Made by a program: the position numbers and the translations under genes. The notes beneath the pieces are model-generated. The model was not told where the DNA came from, made no database searches, and was given only the letters and a program-made list of their open reading frames with translations. DNA of 14,620 bases from JAZQLP01 sp045629205 (GTDB lineage Bacteria; Bacillota; Clostridia; Oscillospirales; UBA644): the NCBI GenBank assembly GCA_045629205.1, contig JAZQQT010000123.1, positions 1 through 14,620 on the forward strand, written 5' to 3'. This document shows, in pieces, positions 7,383 through 13,028 of the stretch (position 1 is its first letter; every line of letters begins with the position of its first letter).

Positions 7383-9742
7383 TGGATTACCTGAAAATAC
7401 TTGAATTCAATAAAATACTCGAACAACTGGCAAAGCATGCCATATCGGAATGCGCAAAAGATTTATGCCGCAGTCTTACTCCTTTTACGGATTTTGACGA
7501 AGCTGCAGCCTCATTGAAGGAAACGGATGAAGCATATGTTCTTTATTCAAGATTCGGGGCTCCTTCGTTTATGGATATGCAGGACATATCATATTCGGCA
7601 GAAAGAGCAAAAAACGGCGCTACTCTCTCAATAGCCGAATTACTTGATATCGCGCATCTGCTGACTACGGTGCGTAATCTGAAACTGTATCTTGACAATC
7701 ATACGACCGAATCGGATTCACTGAATAAATACATATTTACGCTCACACCAAACAGAGAAATAGAAATCAGATTAAACGATGCTTTTTCTTCTTCGGAAGA
7801 AGTAAGCGACAATGCCTCTCCCAAACTGCATGAAATCAGGCGCAAACAAGGCAACGCAAAGAACAAAATCAGACAGGTTCTTGATACTTTTTTAAAATCG
7901 GCAGCATACAAAAACTGTCTTCAGGACGGCATTGTAACGATAAGAAACGACAGATACGTTCTTCCCGTTAAAGCAGAATGTAAAGGAGAAATCAAAGGCC
8001 TTGTTCATGACACTTCTGCCTCCGGTGCCACACTTTTTATAGAGCCCATGGCTGTCGTAAGCGCAAATAACGAGCTTGCGGTTCTGGCATCTGAAGAAAG
8101 ACATGAAATCGAACGTATTCTTTCGGCATTTTCGGCTGAAATAGGCGGAATTGCCGATTCACTTTCCGAAAGCTGCAAAACGGCGATTTTCTTTGACTTT
8201 ACATTTGCAAAAGCAAAATACGCAATAGAAATAAAAGCCTCCTCTCCGGTTCTGAATCAAAACGGATATGTAAATCTCAAAAAAGCAAGACACCCTTTGA
8301 TAGATAAAGACGTTGTTGTTCCTATTGATATAACTCTCGGAAAAGCATACACATCGCTCATTATCACCGGTCCGAATACCGGAGGAAAAACAGTAAGTAT
8401 AAAAACAGCAGGTCTTCTTTGTCTGATGTCGAAATCAGGATTATTTATTCCTGCCGCAGATAACAGTGAAGTAGCATTTTTTGATAACATATATGCGGAT
8501 ATCGGCGACGAACAGTCAATAGAACAGTCTCTTTCCACATTTTCGGCGCATATGTCCAACATAATAGATATCATATCCAAAATAACGGAAGACTCACTCG
8601 TCCTTATTGACGAACTCGGCTCGGGAACAGATCCCGCAGAAGGCGCCGCTCTCGCAATGGCAATCATAGAATATATTCAGAACTTCGGAACAAGACTTAT
8701 ATGCACGACGCACTATGCCGAACTCAAGGTATTTGCTGTCAGCAATCCTCATGCGGAAAACGCATCCTGTGAATTTGATGTTACCACATTAAAACCGACA
8801 TACAGGCTTATAACCGGATTACCCGGAAAATCCAACGCATTTGCCATTGCATCCAGACTTGGATTAAGCGACGACATAATAGATATTGCAAAAGAAAAGC
8901 TTTCCAATGAAACAGTCAAAATGGATTCGATTCTTGCCGACATAGAAATCAGCAGAAAACAAATCGAATTTGACGCCCGGGAAGCCGCTCAAATGAGAAA
9001 AGAAGCTCAGACCGTTCTGTCGGGACAGGAACAGGCAGCAGCGGAAATCAAACGTCAGGCAGAAGAAATAATAAACAAAGCAAAAGAACAGGCGGCAAAA
9101 ATCGTTAACGAAAGCGAAAAAGAAGGAAAGCGACTGATCTCCGAACTTGAAACCATAAAAAGACAAAAAGACAGAGAGAAGCTTGACGAAAAGCTTGCGG
9201 AAGCGAAAACCGAGTTGAAGGAAATGACGTCAAAAGCCGCTTCCGAATTAAAGATAGAAAAGCCGAAAGCAGCCAAGCCGAAACGTCCGATAGTAAAAGG
9301 AGATACAATACGTATCGTTTCCCTTGATAAAGAAGGAACCGTAATCGAACCGCCGGATGCAAAAGGCAATCTCACGGTTCAGGCAGGCATCATAAAAACC
9401 AAGCTGAAACTCAGCGACGTTGAACTGATTGAAAAGCAGTTTATAAAATCAGATTTTACAGGCGCATCATCCATCAAGGCCGAACGCGGCAGCCGCGCGG
9501 CATCATTAGAATTGGATGTAAGAGGACTTACGGCATACGAAGCGGAAATAGAGGTAGACGACTTTATAAATAACTGCTATATGTCCGGGCTGAAAAACAT
9601 AACGATTATTCACGGAAAAGGTTCCGGAGCGCTGCGCAGCGCAATAAAAGCACATCTGAAACAACATAAACTCGTTGACGAGTTCAGACTCGGAGTATAC
9701 GGCGAAGGAGAAACCGGCGTTACCATAGTAACGTTAAAATAA
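7382..9742 (+). CDS. mutS2: Endonuclease MutS2
   Basis: A 786-residue MutS2 of typical size. The family is linked to suppression of homologous recombination and, in some Bacillota, to rescue of collided ribosomes. It has no mismatch-recognition domain. Domains: an N-terminal clamp/lever region (about 1-290), then the ABC-type ATPase with Walker A GPNTGGKT (330-337), Walker B with Asp410 and Glu411 in LIDELGSGTDPAEG, and the H-loop CTTHYAELK. A long Lys/Glu/Ala-rich coiled coil (about 500-630) and a KOW-like segment follow. The C-terminal Smr domain has LDVRG (711-715) and HGKGSG (744-749), the motifs associated with its nuclease function. All ATPase and Smr motifs look intact. The start shares one base with the recO stop (TAATG). 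Confidence 0.96.
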   Translation: MDYLKILEFNKILEQLAKHAISECAKDLCRSLTPFTDFDEAAASLKETDEAYVLYSRFGAPSFMDMQDISYSAERAKNGATLSIAELLDIAHLLTTVRNLKLYLDNHTTESDSLNKYIFTLTPNREIEIRLNDAFSSSEEVSDNASPKLHEIRRKQGNAKNKIRQVLDTFLKSAAYKNCLQDGIVTIRNDRYVLPVKAECKGEIKGLVHDTSASGATLFIEPMAVVSANNELAVLASEERHEIERILSAFSAEIGGIADSLSESCKTAIFFDFTFAKAKYAIEIKASSPVLNQNGYVNLKKARHPLIDKDVVVPIDITLGKAYTSLIITGPNTGGKTVSIKTAGLLCLMSKSGLFIPAADNSEVAFFDNIYADIGDEQSIEQSLSTFSAHMSNIIDIISKITEDSLVLIDELGSGTDPAEGAALAMAIIEYIQNFGTRLICTTHYAELKVFAVSNPHAENASCEFDVTTLKPTYRLITGLPGKSNAFAIASRLGLSDDIIDIAKEKLSNETVKMDSILADIEISRKQIEFDAREAAQMRKEAQTVLSGQEQAAAEIKRQAEEIINKAKEQAAKIVNESEKEGKRLISELETIKRQKDREKLDEKLAEAKTELKEMTSKAASELKIEKPKAAKPKRPIVKGDTIRIVSLDKEGTVIEPPDAKGNLTVQAGIIKTKLKLSDVELIEKQFIKSDFTGASSIKAERGSRAASLELDVRGLTAYEAEIEVDDFINNCYMSGLKNITIIHGKGSGALRSAIKAHLKQHKLVDEFRLGVYGEGETGVTIVTLK

Positions 9743-9743
9743 T

Positions 9744-10754
9744 ATGGACAGCGATATTCTGACTCAACAACTGAAAAACGGATTATATAAAAAACTGTAT
9801 TTCTTTTTTGGGGACTGCCTTTATCTGAAACGGTTTTATCTTGCAAAACTGCGGAATACCGTTATTTCCGGAGAAGACTCCTTAACTGATGTAATACTGT
9901 GTGAAGACAAAAATATGACCGTCCGGGAGTTCGGCGATTTATGTTTCAGCGTCTCACTTCAATCGGGAAGCAAATTCATTATTATCAAGGACTTCCCTCT
10001 TTCCTCGGACGTTATTTCCTATCTTGCGGATAATGCAGAATCGATTCCTGACGAAACAACAGTCTGTATAATCTGCGAACAGATCAAATATGATGCAAGA
10101 ACCAAGGCATATAAGGCATTTCTCGACACTGTAAAGTCAATAGGCTTGACAGTAGAAATCAACAATCTCGACAGACCGACTCTTGAAAAATGGGTGGCTC
10201 AGAATCTTAAAAAAGCCGGAAAAAGCATTTCCCTCCAAACGGTGCAGTATATTCTCGACAATATTGACAATGAGATGTATTCGCTCAAAAATGAGATTGA
10301 TAAACTTGCGGCATACGCGAAAAATCCGGTTATTACCGAAAAAGACGTAGACGCAGTATGCACGTTTACGCTCGAATCAAATTCGTTTTTAATCGGAACG
10401 TCAATTATCGAAAAAAAAGCAGATAAAGCGCTGAGGGTCATCAACGATTTGATGAAGCAGTCCGATTTTGACGTAAATATGGTTCTCGGCGGTATTTACA
10501 AAACGCTGTTGAATCTTTGCAAAATCAATATCCTTTCCAACAAGGGGTATTCACAGGGGGAAATAGCAAAGCTTACGGGAATAAAGGATTTTGTTGTCAG
10601 AAATTCGATGAATACCGCCCGCTTTCTGAATGCAGAAAAAACGAAAAAAATCGCCGATATATGCGCAAAAGCTGACAAACAGGCGAAATCGTATTCCGTT
10701 CCGCCGGAAGAAATTTTAACGAAACTCGTTGCCGAGTGTATCTGCGTTTTATGA
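9744..10754 (+). CDS. holA: DNA polymerase III, delta subunit
   Basis: A 336-residue clamp-loader delta subunit. HolA opens the beta sliding clamp and belongs to the pentameric clamp loader with DnaX and delta-prime. Recognition rests on the N-terminal strand and turn LYFFFGDCLYLKRFY (about 18-32), where the family has an (L/I)YGe(D/E)xyL pattern. Further support comes from the AAA-like fold without a functional Walker A, the conserved segment ITEKDVDAVC in the lid domain, and the helical collar region LGGIYKTLLNLCKI near 250-263. The size is normal. It starts one base after the mutS2 stop with no clear Shine-Dalgarno, so it is probably translated by coupling. The 3' end overlaps the next gene by 4 bases (ATGA). 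Confidence 0.88.
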   Translation: MDSDILTQQLKNGLYKKLYFFFGDCLYLKRFYLAKLRNTVISGEDSLTDVILCEDKNMTVREFGDLCFSVSLQSGSKFIIIKDFPLSSDVISYLADNAESIPDETTVCIICEQIKYDARTKAYKAFLDTVKSIGLTVEINNLDRPTLEKWVAQNLKKAGKSISLQTVQYILDNIDNEMYSLKNEIDKLAAYAKNPVITEKDVDAVCTFTLESNSFLIGTSIIEKKADKALRVINDLMKQSDFDVNMVLGGIYKTLLNLCKINILSNKGYSQGEIAKLTGIKDFVVRNSMNTARFLNAEKTKKIADICAKADKQAKSYSVPPEEILTKLVAECICVL

Positions 10755-11344
10755 TACATACAGATAAAATCATAATAGTTGAGGGAAAATACGACATTGC
10801 CGCAGTAAAAAAAGTGTGCGACGCCACCGTAATCAAAACCGACGGTTTCGGGCTTTTCAACAATAAAGAACTAAAAAATTTTATCAGAAAATGCGCCGAA
10901 AAAAGAGGAATTATCATTCTGACAGACAGCGATAAAGCCGGAATGGTCATAAGAAAGCATATAGAAAGCATCGTAAGCAAAGAATATATCACCAATATTT
11001 TTTTGCCGAGAATAGAAGGCAAAGAAAAGCGCAAAAAAAACGCATCAAAGGAAGGCATACTCGGAGTTGAGGGAATTTCCGCAGAAATACTTGAGCAAAC
11101 ACTTATCAAAATGGGTGTCGGAAATAACCCTTCGAAAACAAATACAAAGCCCATAACAAAAACCGATTTATATCTCGACGGATTAACGGGAACAGACAAC
11201 GCCGAGAAACGTAGAAAACTGTTTTTGAAATCTTTGGACTTACCCGAAAATCTTTCGCCGACAAAGATGCTGGAAGCATTAAATCTGTTAATAACCCGTG
11301 AAGACTACGAAAAAGCAGTCAATCAATCGGGCAACGATAAATAA
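10751..11344 (+). CDS. rnmV: Ribonuclease M5 (TOPRIM, 5S rRNA maturation)
   Basis: A 197-residue RNase M5 homologue. In Bacillota this enzyme cleaves the 5S rRNA precursor on both sides. The TOPRIM domain has the first acidic motif IIIVEGKYD (residues 7-15, Glu11) and the second motif LTDSDKAG (57-64, Asp59 and Asp61). The downstream GVEGISAEIL segment and the C-terminal DUF4093-like part complete the family architecture. The ATG at 10751 is preferred because it gives the usual short N-terminus and an ATGA overlap with holA. An in-frame GTG at 10736 would only add five residues. Together with ybeY and era this is a third rRNA-maturation gene in the same transcription unit. Confidence 0.88.
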   Translation: MIHTDKIIIVEGKYDIAAVKKVCDATVIKTDGFGLFNNKELKNFIRKCAEKRGIIILTDSDKAGMVIRKHIESIVSKEYITNIFLPRIEGKEKRKKNASKEGILGVEGISAEILEQTLIKMGVGNNPSKTNTKPITKTDLYLDGLTGTDNAEKRRKLFLKSLDLPENLSPTKMLEALNLLITREDYEKAVNQSGNDK

Positions 11345-11348
11345 CCAA

Positions 11349-11363
11349 TCGGCGTTATGCCGA
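11349..11363 (+). other. Small hairpin between rnmV and the dehydrogenase gene
   Basis: Five bases after the rnmV stop lies TCGGC-GTTAT-GCCGA, a perfect 5-bp stem with a 5-base loop. It is followed by an A/G-rich stretch and the ribosome-binding site of the next gene rather than a U-tract, so it is not a good intrinsic terminator. It could be an RNA processing or attenuation element, or it may be chance. Confidence 0.3.
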
Positions 11364-11379
11364 AAAGAAAGGATATATC

Positions 11380-12444
11380 ATGAAAAAATTAAGACTCGCG
11401 CTCATAGGAATCGGCGGAATGGGCAGCGGACATCTTGCATGTCACGCAACAAATCCCCGTGTTGAACTTGTTGCGCTCTGTGATATTATTGAATCCAGAG
11501 CCATCAACGGTGTAAAGAAATATAACCTCGAAGGAACAAAGGTTTACACCGATTTCAAAGAGATGATTGACAAAGAAGAGCTTGACGCAGTTGACATCGC
11601 AACTCCAAACTATCTGCACTCGATCATCGCCGTTTACGCAATGGAACACGGCTGCCACGTTTTCTCCGAAAAACCGGATGCCATCAACGCTGCCGAACAG
11701 CTGAAAATGAAAGAAGCCAGCGAAAAATACGGCAAAGTCCTTATGGTTATGAGAAACAACCGTTACTATGAAAACTCACAGTATCTCAAGAAATTCATCG
11801 ACGCCGGCGGATGCGGAGAAATTTACTGCGGACGCTGCGGATGGATCAGACGTCGCGGCATTCCCGGAAAAGGCGGCTGGTTTACAACGAAAGCCCAGTC
11901 GGGCGGCGGTCCCCTTATCGATCTCGGTGTTCATATGATCGACCTTTCAATCTGGCTTATGGGCAATCCCAAACCGGTATCCGTTTCGGGATGCACATAT
12001 AACAAATTTGCCGACAATACGGCAGAAGCAGACAGTGAACATTCCAAATTCGGTGACGCAAACGACGAAGGAACATTCGACGTTGAAGACCTTGCAATGG
12101 GCTTTATCCGTTTTGAAAACGGCGCCTGCCTCCAGATAGAATTCAGCTGGGCTTCCAATATTAAAGAAGAATGCCGTTTCGTTGAACTTCGCGGAACAAA
12201 AGCAGGTCTTAAATGGTCCGATAACGGCGACGCCGAAATCTTTACAGAAGAAAACGGCAAGCTCGTTGACGAACTCCGCAGAGGTGATATGGGCGACGGA
12301 CACTTTGCAGCTCTCCATCACTTTGTAAGAATCATTCTTGACGGTGACAAACCGGATTACGTTCCTCAGCAGGGTCAGGATATGATAAAGATCCTCGATG
12401 CCATTTACGAATCCGCAAAAACAGGAAAAGAAGTCAGACTGTAA
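11380..12444 (+). CDS. Gfo/Idh/MocA family NAD(P)-dependent oxidoreductase
   Basis: A 354-residue dehydrogenase with the N-terminal Rossmann domain IGIGGMGSGH (9-18, the nucleotide-binding glycines) and the family motif EKP (97-99). The C-terminal alpha/beta substrate domain holds GGGPLIDLGVHMIDL (175-189), in which Asp181 and His185 match the usual catalytic DxxxH pair. Such enzymes oxidise or reduce sugars, inositols or related polyols with NAD(P). The precise substrate cannot be inferred, and no transporter or kinase sits next to it. An AAAGGA ribosome-binding site (11368-11373) lies six bases from the ATG. Arginine codons are more often CGT/CGC than in the upstream genes, where AGA dominates, which suggests stronger expression or a different history. 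It is the last gene before the terminator at 12485 and may have its own promoter, though none is clear. Confidence 0.9.
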   Translation: MKKLRLALIGIGGMGSGHLACHATNPRVELVALCDIIESRAINGVKKYNLEGTKVYTDFKEMIDKEELDAVDIATPNYLHSIIAVYAMEHGCHVFSEKPDAINAAEQLKMKEASEKYGKVLMVMRNNRYYENSQYLKKFIDAGGCGEIYCGRCGWIRRRGIPGKGGWFTTKAQSGGGPLIDLGVHMIDLSIWLMGNPKPVSVSGCTYNKFADNTAEADSEHSKFGDANDEGTFDVEDLAMGFIRFENGACLQIEFSWASNIKEECRFVELRGTKAGLKWSDNGDAEIFTEENGKLVDELRRGDMGDGHFAALHHFVRIILDGDKPDYVPQQGQDMIKILDAIYESAKTGKEVRL

Positions 12445-12484
12445 GCCTGTTCTCATTAACCGTAATACACTTGTTTAAATCACA

Positions 12485-12524
12485 CATCCGCATCAGTGAC
12501 AAATCATTGATGCGGATGCTTTTA
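12485..12524 (+). terminator. Intrinsic (Rho-independent) terminator
   Basis: A 15-bp stem (left arm 12485-12499, right arm 12504-12518) with one G-U wobble and a CAAA tetraloop. The arms begin CATCCGCATCA and end TGATGCGGATG, and are followed by CTTTTATAT. It lies 41 bases after the dehydrogenase stop codon and closes the long + strand transcription unit, isolating the following repressor operon. Confidence 0.9.
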
Positions 12525-12596
12525 TATATCATATTTCCAAACAAACATATTTCGTTCGGCATTTGTAAATTCTTTTCGAACTGTAGAAATCACATA

Positions 12597-12625
12597 TTGA
12601 CAATATTTGTCTAACGTGATAGACT
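12597..12625 (+). promoter_or_regulatory. Sigma-A-type promoter of the repressor operon
   Basis: A perfect -35 box TTGACA (12597-12602), a 17-base spacer and a -10-like TAGACT (12620-12625, 4 of 6 matches to TATAAT). The predicted transcription start near 12632 would give a leader of about 37 bases. The spacer and -10 overlap the left dyad of the operator, so a bound repressor would block RNA polymerase. Bases 12525-12596, between terminator and promoter, are AT-rich and show nothing else convincing. Confidence 0.75.
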
Positions 12626-12649
12626 AAATTTAGTCTAATCCGGTAGACA
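12608..12649 (+). promoter_or_regulatory. Symmetrical operator array, probable BlaI/MecI-family binding region
   Basis: The order is TGTCTA (12608-12613), six bases, the perfect 18-bp palindrome TAGACTAAATTTAGTCTA (12620-12637), six bases, then TAGACA (12644-12649). All four half-sites are symmetrical about 12628.5. They can be read as two dyads (TGTCTA-N6-TAGACT and AGTCTA-N6-TAGACA, centres 24 bp apart) or as one central palindrome with outer half-sites. The array overlaps the -10 box and predicted start site and sits 19 bases before the repressor ATG. Adjacent BlaI-type repressors normally bind such paired dyads and repress their own operon. Assignment to this repressor is inferred from position. 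Confidence 0.75.
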
Positions 12650-12654
12650 TCAAG

Positions 12655-12660
12655 AAGGAG
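12655..12660 (+). promoter_or_regulatory. Ribosome-binding site deciding the repressor start
   Basis: AAGGAG lies eight bases before the ATG at 12669. The in-frame GTG at 12660 overlaps this site and therefore cannot be the start. Confidence 0.85.
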
Positions 12661-12668
12661 TGATAAAA

Positions 12669-13028
12669 ATGAACGCGCCGAAAATATTTGACAGTGAATA
12701 CCGATTTTGTTTGATTCTTTGGAAATATGAACCCGTATCCTGCTCCGCTCTTGCGAAATACTGTAAAGAGGAATTGGATTGGAGCCGAACCACTACATAT
12801 ACAGTAATCAAACGTCTCGTTGAACGCGGCGTATTGAAAAACGACGATTCTGTAATTACTTCCCTATTCAGTAAGGAAGATGTTCAATTGGCCGAAATGG
12901 AAGAATTCATGGATAAAACATTTGAAAATTCAATTCCGGCTTTTATTGCCGCATTCGCAAAAAAACAGAAACTGTCCGATAACGAAATAGAAGAGATCCG
13001 CCGTATAATTGATAAGAGGAAAGAATAA
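12669..13028 (+). CDS. BlaI/MecI/CopY family transcriptional repressor
   Basis: A 119-residue winged-helix repressor, close to the usual 120-130 residues. The N-terminal wHTH (about 7-70) has the recognition-helix region DWSRTTTYTVIKRLVERGVL (37-56), very typical of BlaI/MecI. The C-terminal half (about 72-119) is the helical dimerisation part, ending LSDNEIEEIRRIIDKRKE. In MecI and BlaI the cognate membrane protease triggers cleavage at an Asn-Phe bond in the FxxxF-type region before that tail; by eye the corresponding bond here is Ala95-Phe96. The gene follows an autoregulatory-looking promoter and operator and overlaps the M56 protease gene by one base (TAATG). The pair is thus a signal-relieved repressor module. 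No beta-lactamase gene is seen, so the regulon is unknown. Confidence 0.93.
   Translation: MNAPKIFDSEYRFCLILWKYEPVSCSALAKYCKEELDWSRTTTYTVIKRLVERGVLKNDDSVITSLFSKEDVQLAEMEEFMDKTFENSIPAFIAAFAKKQKLSDNEIEEIRRIIDKRKE

Noticed and set aside
10736..10750. GTG start for rnmV
   Set aside because: It would add only five residues inside holA. The ATG at 10751 gives the standard ATGA overlap and the normal family N-terminus.
10597..11199. Antisense open frame (200 codons) opposite holA and rnmV
   Set aside because: It has Ser/Phe/Ile-rich shadow composition, no ribosome-binding site and no family motifs, while the + strand genes are clear.
12660..12668. GTG start for the BlaI-type repressor
   Set aside because: This codon overlaps the AAGGAG ribosome-binding site itself. 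The ATG at 12669 has ideal spacing.
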